A stretch of 64,000 bases of DNA, taken from the NCBI GenBank assembly GCA_009809945.1, contig WTPW01000635.1, positions 254,358 to 318,357 on the forward strand, given 5' to 3'. A model generated the notes under the pieces. It did no database searches. It was given only the letters and a program-made list of their open reading frames with translations, and was not told the origin of the DNA. The position numbers and the translations under genes are program-made. Positions within the stretch are counted from its first letter, which is position 1; each line of letters opens with the position of its first letter. The stretch is from Gigaspora margarita. Lineage: Eukaryota > Glomeromycota > Glomeromycetes > Diversisporales > Gigasporaceae. Shown in pieces: positions 44,713-55,965 of the stretch.

Positions 44713-45231
44713 GGGGGCATCTATAAATTACGTTATGCTTGAGGGGGGGTCCCCCAAAATATAACGATTTTCCAATATGTAGGGGGGGTCCCCCCCAACA
44801 TAATGCAATTTTTTTATAAAAATTTGTCTAAAACTTGATCCAGTGGTCCAAATTGGATGATTTTGGTACCATTCGAATCGTCTCGAGAAGAGGATTCGAA
44901 TGGTACCAATTTCATTTGATTTGGATTTATTAACGAAATACTATTAGTTATTATGTTTTCTTATAAAATTACTATAAAATCAATAGTATTTTCATTAATA
45001 AAACGTGATCCAGTGATCCAAATAAAATGATTTTAGTACCATTGGATTCATCTCATAGAGACGAATCGAATAGCACCAAAACATCCAAATTGGATCACTA
45101 GGTCATTATATATTCAAGTTTTTGTAAAATTATATATATAAATATATGGATTTTTAATTTTTTTTTTATATAGTAGAGGGGGGTCAAGAGCTACTATGTA
45201 GGGGTACATAACATTATTTATGGATGCCCCC
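44713..45231. mobile_element. PIF/Harbinger-like MITE, copy 2
   Basis: GGGGGCATCTATAAATTACG and mirrored GGGGGCATCCATAAATAATG, flanked by TTA (44710-44712, 45232-45234). The interior is about 85-90% like copy 1 at 7217-7718, including the mirrored GATTCGAATGGTACCA blocks. One internal segment of copy 1 (TACTGGATCACAGTT) is missing here. Confidence 0.75.
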
Positions 45232-45269
45232 TTAGTAGTATCAATAAATTTTAATATAAATGTGCATAT

Positions 45270-47884
45270 TAGTGTTCTATGAACCAGTTCATGAACACGT
45301 TCAAAGTTACAAATAAAGAAAAAAGCATATAATCGCAAAGATAAAATACTTATTTCTCGTGGTCCACTGCATTAGCAAAATAAATATATAAAATCTTTCA
45401 AAAGAAATTGCATGCTGAAATCTTTTGAAAGAATTGTGATTGATGCAAAATCTTTTGAAAGAATTGCAATCTTTCGAAAAATTTTGGCATGCATTTTTTT
45501 CAAAATATTTTGAAAGAAATTTCGAAATATTTCAAAATATATTGCGAAATATAGTGCAATAGAGCAAAGAAAAACAATGCAACTCTGTATCTAATTATCC
45601 CCTTTTGGGGTCGCAGGAGGTAATATGAAGTAATACATTCACAATATTTCACAATATTTCACAATTTTTCACAAAATTTTGAAATTTTTTAAAAAATAAA
45701 TAAATATATACATATTCACATACATAATTATGCTTTTTGCAAATTTTTGAACAATTTTACAAGTTTCACAAGATTTTACAAGATTTCGCAATTTAATATA
45801 AAATTTTATATTTATTTATTTATTATTACTATACATTATATTTTTTAAATTATTAAATATACATTTTTAATCAATATTACATATTTTATTATATATTATT
45901 TTGAAAAAACAACAAAACCAATAAAAATGAATAAAACAGTACTATTTTTATATTACATAATATTTTAAACTTCTTTCGCACTTCATCACATACTTTCGCA
46001 ATTCGTCGCATACTTTTGTACTTCGTCACATATATTTTAATAAAAAACTAGTCCTGCATACTTATTTTTACTCACTCATAGTTTTGTTTCTATCATATTC
46101 ATTTTAGCTATTGGCTATCACCTTTGTTTTACTCTTTTTTCTAAATACTTCTAAAAAATAGTAGAGAAGTAAAAAATTAAAAAATGTAAACAAACTAAAT
46201 AAAAAAAATAAAGGAAGCCCAAATATCCATTTCTCTGAAATAAGAGTTAATGTTCATACAAATTCCAAATTGTTGAAAGCCAGATAAATGTTCGCAAAAT
46301 GGTGAAAAACTCTGGGTTGTTCTCTTGTAAGTACCAAGGAAGTAAGAGCTGTGTTCTCGCAAAGTGCTAGAATAAAATAAGTTAATTAAAAAAAACAAAA
46401 AACAAAAACAAAAAAACTAAAATGTCAAATGAAAAATAAATAGTGAAACCTTTGAAAACTTGTGAAATCTTTTGAAAACTTGTAAAGACTTGTGCTTATT
46501 CCTTAAAGTGTGTTCTTGAAAATTGCTGGAGATGTCAGTTGCTTCTTGCAAATTGTTAGAAGTCTGCGAAGTCAAATTGGCATACTTGCAAAGTGCTAAA
46601 AAGTTGTTGGTTTCTTGCAAAAAGCTGGTGTTTTTGTAAAATGTAAAAAAATTAAAATAAACCGAAAAAAAAAAAAAAAAAACTGAAAGCCAAAAAAAAA
46701 CAAACTGAAAGTAAAAAAAACAAAAAAAATGAAAAGAACAATATAGAAGATCTAATTTATAAACAAAGATCTAATCTGATCATATAATACAAAATTTGTA
46801 GATTAATTTTGATATATATTAATATATTTCGAAAATATAGTCAAATGCGTCCTTAGGTATGATCCAGGTTACAGATATACTAATCTAGCTTGTTTTTCCA
46901 GGACTAAAATATTTTGAAAATAGTTCAAATTATTTCAAAAAATATTTTGAATCCACTTTCAAAATATTTTGAAAACATTTTCGAAATATTTTGAAACCTA
47001 AAATATTTCGAAATATATTGCAAAATATTTCAAAATATATTGCAATATGCGAAATCTTTCGAAAGATTTCGCATGTTCGCAAGATCTTTCGAAAGATTTT
47101 GCTACTATAAATTTGCTGATATGGGCTGAATTTAACATTTTAACTACTATTATGATTGCAAGATACTTCTCTACAACCTTTATTAGAAGTTGAAAAAAGG
47201 TTTACTTAGTAAAGAAAAATGTTTTAGTTGAAAACTTCAAATTCAAAAATTTTACTATTATAATAAAATTTTTGAATGCCAACTGAAAATTTTTTCTTTA
47301 CTAAATAAACCTTTTTTAACTTCTAATAAAGGTTGTAAAGGAGTATCTTGCAATCAAAATAGCAGTTAAGACATTAAAATTGGCCTAGTAGATCGTGAAA
47401 TATAAATATTTTTATCTTTGCAATTATATGCTTTCTTCTTTATTTATATTATAAATAAAAAAGAAAGAAGAAGAAAGCATATAATTGTGAATATAAAAAT
47501 ACTAATTTTTGCAATATACTAGGCTAATTTTAACGTTTTAATCACTATTTTGATCACAAGATACTTCTCTACAACCTTTATAAGAAGTTGAAAAAAGGTT
47601 TACTTAGTAAAGAAAAATAGTTTAATTGAAATTCAAAAATTTTATTATGATAGTAAAATTTTAAATTTGGAGTTTTTCAACTAAACCATTTTTTTTACTA
47701 AGTTAACCTTTTATCAACTTCTAATAAAGGTTGTAAAGAAGTATCTTGCAATCAAAATAGTGGTTAAAATTTAAATTCAGCTCAGTAAATCATGAGATAT
47801 AAGTATTTTTATCTTTGCAATTATATGCTTTCTTCTTTATTTGTAACTTTGAACATGTTTATGAACAGGTTCATAGAAACACTA
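45270..47884. mobile_element. 2.6-kb composite foldback element
   Basis: TAGTGTTCTATGAACCAGTT and mirrored TAGTGTTTCTATGAACCTGT begin arms of about 100 bp. GCATAT occurs on both sides (45264-45269, 47885-47890). The right part holds three palindromes in series: 47115-47403, 47410-47500 and 47506-47800. The left part is interrupted by the element at 45375-47114. The inner palindromes carry four copies of the ~68-nt module also seen at 820-1366 and 55966-57962. Confidence 0.65.
45375..47114. mobile_element. Inverted relative of the 10250-12450 element
   Basis: The ends (ATTAGCAAAATAAATATA; mirrored ATCAGCAAATTTATAG) resemble those of the 10.2-kb element. Shared interior in reverse orientation: CTCGCAAAGTGCTAG / CTTGCAAAGTGC arrays (46190-46640), CCATTTCTCTGAAATAAGAG, and a GGTATGATCCAGG block (46855-46870). 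ATATTTCGAAATATTTC and CTTTCGAAAGATTTCGC repeats lie near both ends. The minus-strand ORFs here are repeat by-products. Confidence 0.6.
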
Positions 47885-47911
47885 GCATATATTAGTATCT
47901 AAGCCTATGGG

Positions 47912-48192
47912 TAGTGTTGTACGCTTTGGCTGTTCACAGCCTTTTTTTGGCTTGTTTATGTCCAAAATTGTCCAAATGTCCAAGATTGTCCAAAGCTTGT
48001 ACAGGCTTTAATAATTAATAAATCTATCTAAAAAATATATGACTATATATTTTTTTAGGTGCTAAACACATTCTAGTTAAAATTAAAATAGGTTAGCTTA
48101 ATAAAATTTCAAGTAATTTTACTTTATTTAATTGTTCAAAATTGTCCAAATATGTCCAAACCATTGTCCAAAGCTGTCCTGTGACAACACTG
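47912..48192. mobile_element. hAT MITE, 281 bp, CAGTGTTG family
   Basis: TAGTGTTGTACGCTTTGGCT and mirrored CAGTGTTGTCACAGGACAGC are flanked by a perfect CCTATGGG (47904-47911, 48193-48200). Internal TTGTCCAAA words repeat. A second copy is nested in the SINE at 53342-53603. Confidence 0.9.
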
Positions 48193-48200
48193 CCTATGGG

Positions 48201-49023
48201 TACCCATAAGTACCTGTGTGGCTGAGCTCTTGGGCAAGGGTAAGAGCTTGGAAGGTAAGCCCTTATATAGATAAATAGGGCTAGGGTATTAGTACTACCT
48301 AGCCCCACCTGACTCATATAAAAGCCTAACTACAAGTGATAAATTCCACATTTATAGTAACACCAATAATGATAGCACCTACACGATGATATAGACCTAC
48401 TAAATGACAAATTCACATTTACAAGAACACCTAAACAGCAATAATACCTAAAGCAATAAGTTTATACCAAGGCTCTAATAACATAATAATATAAACAACT
48501 CCAAAACTAGCAACTCCACATTTACAAGCACCTAAGATAAAACCTAAAAGTTAGCTAATGCAGTAATGTTAGAAAAAAATAATGATTAATGATAATTATT
48601 GTTTATTTATATATCCCATATTGTTATATTATACAGAAACACAAATACAAAAAATTTTAATGTAACTCTTAGTGTACATGTATATTAATTCTAATAATAA
48701 TATTATATATAGTATCCAAATTAACAAACCATTATTTGTAACTTTATTTTAATTTTAATATTATCTAATTTTTACTTATTTAATTACTTTAAATATTTTT
48801 ATATTTTAAATTTTAGATATAGAACTCTTAAATAAATATTAGTTACAATTATATAAATAAATTTTAGTTATAATTATATTAATATATTAGCTCTTTAACT
48901 TTTGTGCTTCTTTAAAAATAATGTATTTATATAGGATTATACATATATATATATATTACTTATTATATAATAGACAATTTAATTAGGGTGCTAACATTTA
49001 TTACCTAATATCTATTTAATAGA
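48201..49023. other. Unassigned stretch, first half GC-richer
   Basis: At 48193-48320 the sequence GTACCTGTGTGGCTGAGCTC onward is less AT-rich and may be an old LTR or SINE piece. Two related phrases, CTCCACATTTACAAG and TTCACATTTACAAGAACACC, occur near 48412 and 48506. No gene was recognised. Confidence 0.3.
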
Positions 49024-49031
49024 GGCTTACC

Positions 49032-49550
49032 AGGACCCCAAAATATACATAGATAGGTCAGATATGAGTTTGTTTATTTTTGGGATTTTTTGTACAGATT
49101 TTTCTATTTATAGTAATTTTTTTGCTTATTTTGAGGTTTTTTTATGCAGATTTTTCTTTTTGAAAAAATGTGCTTGTCACTGGAGCATGATCGACCAATT
49201 AGATCATGTAACATTATGATCAAAACAAAACAAAGCGTCAAAACTTACTATCATTAGGGTCAGGGTTAGAGCCTTAGTTAGAGTTTAGGTAAAGCTTAGT
49301 ATATAGTAATATTTTGCAGGAAATTTTTTTTCGCATTAAAAAAAGTAGGTTCATAGATAAAATTTTAAGTTAGAAGTAATTTTTCAAAAAAATCAAAGTT
49401 TTTTGCATTTTTCACATTACACATGATCCTTTGATCTAATTGGTCAATCACACTCCAGTAACTGTTACTGCTAGTAACAAATAGATTCACTCTTTTTTTT
49501 TTAGTAATTTTATAATTAACCTGAACTATTTATATATATTTTGGGGTCCT
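49032..49550. mobile_element. hAT-type MITE, family AGGACCCC, copy 2
   Basis: AGGACCCCAAAATATA and mirrored AGGACCCCAAAATATA ends are flanked by a perfect GGCTTACC (49024-49031, 49551-49558). It is longer than copy 1 (3794-3974) because another element is inserted at 49179-49459. Confidence 0.88.
49179..49459. mobile_element. TIR element nested in the AGGACCCC MITE
   Basis: ACTGGAGCATGATCGACCAA and mirrored ACTGGAGTGTGATTGACCAA, each followed by TTAGATCA. Length 281 bp. No clear target duplication. It also holds TAGGGTCAGGGTTAG wording near 49255. Confidence 0.65.
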
Positions 49551-49558
49551 GGCTTACC

Positions 49559-50326
49559 CCTACCCACAGGTAATATATTTAGCTAAATTTGATTGCTATA
49601 ATTTTTTTGTATAAGGTAAGATTTTGCTTGACCTCTCACCCCTAAAATATTACCTAATAAATGTTAGTGCCCTTACTTTAAAGCCAATAAAAATTTTTAA
49701 TTAAAATATAAAAAAAGATTTATATAATTTAGCATATATATATTTTAAAACACTTATCTAATTAATAACTAATTATATTATAAAATCAGATATAATATAA
49801 AATTAAAACAATATTTAAAAATTACTTGTAAAATATTTTAATAAAAAAATTTTTTTGCAAATTTACTATTAAATATTTCTTCTTGTACACACTATCTTAA
49901 CAGAATCTTAAAGACTCTGATATAAATTAAATCTAAGTTTGTATAATTTCAGCTAACTTTATCCAAATAAATATATAAAATTAAGCAAATTTTAAAAAAA
50001 ATTTTATTATATAAAAATGCAATATTTTTGAATTTCTATGCAAAATTTTTTTTTTAGTAATATCTAAGTTATATTAGAGTTCTTTTGGTTTTATTCTAAC
50101 CTTATTCTAACTTTAACCAAAAAATAGTTATTTTGTTATTTAATTTTATATTATACAAAATATATAAAGTGTACTATAGTGCACCTGTACAAAATAATTA
50201 AATTCTAAAAAAATATACAAAACAAAAAATTGCAAAATACAAAAAATTTTGTATTGTATTCCAAAACTAACTATTGTATTAATGTTTCAAATCTGACCAT
50301 TATACTATATTTTAAATAGAAAATTA
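49559..50326. other. AT-rich non-coding stretch
   Basis: No genes. The end (50265-50320) contains CTAACTATTGTATT-type units of the minisatellite found at 52630. Confidence 0.3.
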
Positions 50327-50328
50327 TA

Positions 50329-51490
50329 GGCATCTCCCATGAGAGATATATCTCCTAGAAGATACTGGTGTACTGATGCTGGATTGGGATCAGTACATTC
50401 TCACATAATAGATAAGTAAAGTTTCTTTTTCTGTATTTTCTTTTTTTTGTTTATTGTTTCGCTTTCTTTTTTTTTTGCACTTACTAATTTTTTTTTGCCG
50501 TTTTTTAGTTTTGTTGCTATCATTAATATCATCGTTGGTATTGTTACTAGTTGGTGATATTGCTGTTGTTATCTCAAGTATCATTGCAGGTATTGTCGTA
50601 TAATTTTCTTTCTTTCGATTTTGCTGTTGGAGCTATTGTTACTGCCATTTTCAGGTAAGTTTTTCGTCTTGAGTTTTTTTGTTTCTTTTTTTTTCTTATA
50701 TATTTTCTCCTTTTAGGTATGATTTCGCCACTGCTTGTTTTTTCTCTTATTTAGGTACTAATACTTCTCTTTTTTAGATGCGATTTTATCATTGGAGCTA
50801 GTATTAGTGAAGCTATTTGAGTTGTCATTTCTGGGTAAATTTTCTGTTTTAGAGCTATTTTTGTTATTTGGTACTAACCTTCTCTTCTTTTAGATGCAAT
50901 TGTGTCATAGAAACAGCATTATGAAACTATTAGAGTTACCATTCTTGGGTACATTTTTGTTTTGGGCCCTTATTTGGTTTTTTTACTAATGCTTTTCTTC
51001 TTTCAGGTGTGATTTCGCCGTTGGAGCTGTCATTACTAGAGTTATTGAAGTCACCATTTCAATATGACCTTATCATGCTGTTGATATTTTGTTATTTGCT
51101 ATTTGTTGTTCATTCTTGTTAGTTTTATGATAGTGCTTTTTATTATACTGTATATTTTTTTTTCTATTAATAAATTTGGTGATATGATTTCATTATTATT
51201 TTTTAAAAAATAAATTTGATACAATTTCATTATACTTTGCTTTTATTACATCTTTTTTGTTTTTTTGATTTATTATTTGTTACGTAATTATTCGCTTTAT
51301 TGTATATGCGATTGAATTTGATTAGGCAAATGAATTTTTGTCTGAAGTTAATCAGTAAAATAAAGGTTCGAGTAGTACAAATATGCCTGGCTCAAGTAGT
51401 ACTTCAAAATGTGTATCATGTGATATTTGCAGGTTTTGATTTGTTGGGATATATCTCCCTGTAGGAGATATATCTTTCATAGGAGATGTC
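50329..51490. mobile_element. TIR element, 1.16 kb, TA-flanked, with internal splice-like repeats
   Basis: GGCATCTCCCATGAGAGATA and mirrored GACATCTCCTATGAAAGATA, followed by TATCTCCTA on each side, are flanked by TA (50327-50328, 51491-51492). The interior carries a five-unit tandem repeat described separately. No transposase was recognised. Confidence 0.7.
50500..51065 (+). repeat. Tandem array of about 115-bp units with intron-like edges
   Basis: Units share ATTTCGCCRTTGGAGCT, then ATTACTAGAGTTATT, then AGTCACCATTTC. Most are preceded by a pyrimidine tract ending TTTTAG or TTTCAG (about 50716, 50777, 50893, 51006) and followed by GGTAAGTTT, GGTAAATTT or GGTACATTT (50655, 50835, 50949). 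Each block thus looks like a ~55-nt exon between an acceptor and a donor. Whether it is spliced is unknown. Confidence 0.6.
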
Positions 51491-51492
51491 TA

Positions 51493-51826
51493 AAAGCACC
51501 CATTTTAAATATAACTATTGCTTTATATTTTATTATTATATAGTACAGACAATCTAGACCAACCAATAAAATTAATAATATTCAAATTGCTAATCCTTCT
51601 TCAAAAAAATAGTAAACAAAAAATACTATCTTAAAATATTAAATTTTTTTTTAAATCTATTTATAAAAATGTTATAGCAGGTTAATTATAGTATTTTATA
51701 ATTAAATATAAAATTTGACCACCTTTAATATATTTAAAAAAAGCAAATTTGATCTCTTTATATAATTAATTTTATTTTTGTATAAATTAAAAATTTAAAT
51801 TTGCCCATTTTATATATACTGTACTG
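51493..51826. other. AT-rich non-coding stretch
   Basis: No signals beyond AT-rich sequence. Confidence 0.3.
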
Positions 51827-51828
51827 TA

Positions 51829-52257
51829 CTGAGCAAAAGACCCAGAATCTAATACAAAATTCATGATCAAAAATTTACCAAGTACCCTGAGTATTTTATT
51901 TATTAATGGGTATTTTGTGCAGTAGAATCTTTTAACAATGAGTATTTTGTATGAAAGGTATTTTATAGTTACTTCACATTTTGCACAATGAATTTCTGGC
52001 AAAATTGGCATAAAAATTATTCAATTAAATTTGATCAATCAAAATAATTGAGCAATACCTCAATTATTAGCAAATCTTATTGAAGGAGTTGCTTAATACT
52101 ACAATATTAATAAATATAATATACCCAGGTCTTTTACAAATCTTTTATTAAATAATTGCAAAATGCCCAGGTATTATACTTGGTGAAAAAAATTATGCCA
52201 TGTAAAATCTCTGGATCTTTTGTATGTAAGTACTCAGAAAAGGAGTCTTTTGCTCAG
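51829..52257. mobile_element. Tc1/mariner-type MITE, 429 bp
   Basis: CTGAGCAAAAGACCCAGA and mirrored CTGAGCAAAAGACTCCTT are flanked by TA (51827-51828, 52258-52259). The words GGTATTTTGTGC / GAGTATTTTGTATG and their complements recur inside. No ORF of note. Confidence 0.7.
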
Positions 52258-52307
52258 TAAGATATAGTAAATATTAGTTAAATTTTCAAATTGGCATCTT
52301 TATATAT

Positions 52308-52553
52308 GGGATCTCCTATAGCAAAACAAAGCAGTGAGATGATCATCTGATTTTGAGAAAATTGTATTTGAAAATCATTATTGATTAGTTTACTATAATA
52401 GTGACCAAGAAAAAATTTTAAATTCATATACATTTTATTAATATATTAAAAAAAAATTATTCTTATAAAGGCAAGACTCTTAAGTAAATGATCAGCATAA
52501 AATCTCAAATCTAATCAATCTGCTCACTACTTCATTTTGCTGTGAGAGATCCT
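52308..52553. mobile_element. TIR element, about 245 bp
   Basis: GGGATCTCCTATAGCAAAAC and mirrored AGGATCTCTCACAGCAAAAT, each followed by an AGCAGTGAG-like block, with TATATA on both sides. Probably a MITE. Confidence 0.6.
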
Positions 52554-52629
52554 ATATATAAAAAATAAAATCTGATTTTTGTTGCTAAAAATTTTTATTG
52601 GTTGGGATTAGGTTGTCCATACTGTACTA

Positions 52630-52932
52630 TTTTTTAAATCCAACTATAGTATTATATTCTGAATTTAACTATTGTATTATACCCAAATCTAACTACTATA
52701 CTATGCTCAAATTCAACTATTATACTATGTTCATTATAATATATCTATTATGCTATATTATATTTTAACTATTGTGCTATGTCCTTTTTAATAATTATTT
52801 ATATCTTATTTTAACAATTATGCTATATTATGTTTTTTATTCTATTTCAACAATTATGCTATCTTTATTCTAATTATTATACTCTATATATTTAATTATT
52901 ACTATATTCTATTTATTCTAACTATTGTAATA
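52630..52932. repeat. AT-rich minisatellite, about 22-30-bp unit, first half
   Basis: Units of the type TATTCTAACTATTATGCTAT recur with variable length. The array is continued at 53930-54150 on the other side of the SINE. Confidence 0.75.
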
Positions 52933-53916
52933 ACAGTTCTGCAGGCTGATAGTATAGTGGTTGCACTTCTAGGACATTAGCCAATTTAAATACAAGGTCA
53001 CCAGTTCAAGTTCTACAGAAAACAGAGTTGCTATATAAGATCATTGAGTAGATTACTTGAACCAGGTTGCTAGGACCATATTTGGACAGCTCAGACATAT
53101 TGCCATTGTATTTTTTGCTGTTGTGTTCCCTGTCTAGAAGTAAAATTTGATCAGTTTTAGTTAAATCCTCTAGTAGTAAATAGATCAATTGGATTTTACC
53201 CAAAATAGAAGGATGACTATTTCAGGATGAATTAGATGGAACATAGAATAGTCTGTTCTAATTGGGAGGAACCCAGCCTGGTTCAAGGATAAAAAGTTCT
53301 GGAAGAATCTAAATAAGTTGGGAGCTAAAGACACCACTAGGCAGTGTTGTTACGGGACAGCTTTGTACAATGATTTGAACCATTTTGGCCAATTTTGGAC
53401 AATTAAATAAAGTAAAATTATTTAAAATTTTATTAAGATAAACTATTTTAATTTTAACTAGAATATGTACAGCACCTAAAAAAATATATAGTTATGTATT
53501 TTTTAGATAAATTTATTAATTATTAAAGTCTGAACAAGCTTTGGACAATTTTGGACGTGGACAANCCAAAAAAGGCTATGGACAGCCAAAACGTACAATA
53601 CTGCTGCCGGGTACCTCTGGTTGGATACAAAAAGATTTAAAAAGAGTTCTGGTTAAAATCTCTCAGTAGTAAATGGGTCAGCTAATTAAATCCAGTTGGA
53701 ACAATAAAAATAAAAAAGGATAGCTTAGTACTAGTTAGCCACAATAGAAATAGCAATAGATGCACATATATAGATCATTACAAAAAATATACAAATATAG
53801 GGACCTTTTACAATAGGAAGGTCCCATTGAATAAGTAAAATAAAGAGCATTACTTGACGTCCCTAGGTAATTACTACCTTGGAGTTTAAAAAAGAAAAAA
53901 AATAAAAATAAAAATA
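52933..53916 (+). mobile_element. tRNA-derived SINE, interrupted by a hAT MITE
   Basis: The 5' head has a polymerase III box A-like TAGTATAGTGG (52950-52960) and box B-like AGTTCAAGTTC (53003-53013), spaced as in a tRNA gene. The 3' end is A-rich (AAAAAAGAAAAAAAATAAAA). AACTATTGTAATA flanks both ends (52920-52932, 53917-53929), a 13-bp target duplication. The body without the nested MITE is about 720 bp, long for a SINE. It needs a partner LINE for movement. Confidence 0.75.
53342..53603. mobile_element. hAT MITE, CAGTGTTG family, nested in the SINE
   Basis: CAGTGTTGTTACGGGACAGC and mirrored CAGTATTGTACGTTTTGGCT match the 47912-48192 copy in opposite orientation. One N at 53565. The flanks CCACTAGG / CTGCCGGG agree only partly, so the 8-bp duplication is eroded. 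Confidence 0.8.
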
Positions 53917-53929
53917 AACTATTGTAATA

Positions 53930-54150
53930 TTTTTACCTATTATATTATATTTGTTCCAAATGTTTGTTTTGCCTATTTTGCTACATCTGTTCTAACTAAC
54001 ATACTATATCTATTCTAACTATTATGCTATATTTATTCTGATTATTGTAATATATTATATTATGCCTGTTCTAAGTATTGTAATACTTTTTAACTATTAT
54101 AATATATCTGTTCTAATTATTATTCCATATTTATTTTATTATTATACAAA
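53930..54150. repeat. AT-rich minisatellite, second half
   Basis: TCTAACTATTATGCTATATT units, as at 52630-52932. Confidence 0.75.
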
Positions 54151-55965
54151 AAAATTTTCAAATTTAAACACAAGATTAGATATAATATAAAATCAAAACA
54201 AAAATACCTAGATTCTAACTTTAATTTTTAGCAGCAAAATTTTTTAAACTAGTAATGCTAGGTCTTAATATTAATATAGCATATAAAAAAAGCAAAATGT
54301 ATTTTATAAGTTTTTTACATGTAATATATTTTCTAACTAGAAAAGAATCAGTTTTATAAAGACTATAATGTGATAGTAAAAGACTAAAGACCAATAATTT
54401 TTAGTTTTTGGTCTGAATTGCCTAAATCTAGTTCTAATTATAGTCCAATAATAACTAATAATACTTACTAACAAAATTAATATAAGAAAATAAAGCAAAA
54501 CTAATTAATAATATCATAATAATAATAAAAATAATAATTTTTTATTATTTTTTTTTTATATCAAGCTTCCACTATAGGAAAGGTGTGTTTATTCAAGTTA
54601 TCAGATCATGAGCGCTTCTAGGGGTGCTCTGATATTTGTTACATTGATAAGAGTACAACTAGCCACATGTACAACTTTTGGTTGTTTAATTTAAGCTGAA
54701 GGTTCTACACTAGTTGCCATACCTGCAACCCAGCTAGAGGGTTACCTATTTAAACCCTCTAGTCCCTGCTCCTTCTAACAATTCAACTTGTATTACTAGT
54801 ACAGCCCTCTAATACATTAGTTAGTCAAAGTCAGCCTCAGATACTTAACCAAATCCCTTAGAACTACTTTATCTTTGCAGAACACTTGGTAGACAGTGTT
54901 TAAAATAGAAATTTTAATTTACCAGTACATGCACCTGTTATATAAAAAAATACTAGTTCAAAAAAAAAAAAACCTGCATTAGTAGAAAATGATCATTAGA
55001 TCATTGGGGGCACATAGTTGCACGCACCAGTTACTTCAAAAAATTCTGGATCATGCACCGTTTGTTGCACCAGCCCAATTTTAAAATACTGGTATATGCA
55101 ATATAAAAAACGGTAGATTTGGATTTTTATCATGCTATTTTATACACTGTTGGTAGAGCAGTTCCTGTTCTATACAGATATCACCTATACTTTAGTAACT
55201 TATGCATTTACTAAGGCAGACCACTTGTAGTTAGAGGGTTACTCTAACTGCTACCATTATCTACTTCTGCCCTTGTAAAGTTCTCAACCCTGGCACCTGG
55301 TCAGTCCCTTAACTGGTTTTTTTTTCCAGTTGCATTCTTCAATCCTAAAACTCAGAAGGGTTTGTCAACCTGGCATTAGGATGCCATAGGTCTTCCTTTT
55401 TTTGGTACATGCTTCAGAAACACATGGTTTTTTTCTTCAGTATGACTCTAGCAGTCTGGTTGGTAGAGTCCTTCAACCCTTTTTGTCATGAGTCTGCTTT
55501 CGGTCAGTCCTTGTCCAAGTTTCTTTTCCTTTAGCACTATCAAAAATCAGATACTTTCCTACTCAGGTCTTGCCAAGCGGGTTCCTCTGCTAATTCCCAG
55601 GGTTTATACACTTTCTTTTTCTTGTGTAATATTACACAAGTCAGTTAGCTCTCCAATAACTTGGTATCACTTGTGTTACAGATCAAAGATCCAATTAGTT
55701 GTTACTATAATACAAATATAATTTTTGAAAAAGTCTTTAGTAGAATTCGAACTCTGCACCTGTCGCTTGTCATCACACCTTTAAAATAATAAATTTTTAT
55801 AACTTTATTTAACTATAAACAATAACAAAAATTTTTTACTTTCTTTTTCTAATTTTTCTCATTATATTAAAGTATAACTATAAGGCAATTATATGTTTAA
55901 AGTATTTTTTCAAAAATAAATTGGATAGTTAAACATCTATTGCTTTGCTTTCTAAATAAAATATA
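54151..55965. other. Unassigned stretch with a GC-richer middle
   Basis: 54560-54900 and 55000-55720 are clearly less AT-rich and non-repetitive within the window, for example CCCTCTAGTCCCTGCTCC near 54760 and CTTGCCAAGCGGGTTCCTCT near 55567. One 77-codon ORF (55488-55721) has no recognised domain. It could be old retroelement (LTR or LINE) sequence. On the minus strand at 55745-55790, GAGTTCGAATTCTAC looks like a tRNA box B without a matching box A. Confidence 0.3.

Noticed and set aside
55740-55792. tRNA gene or SINE head on minus strand
   Set aside because: A box B-like GAGTTCGAATTC is present, but there is no box A at the right distance and no tail or target duplication.
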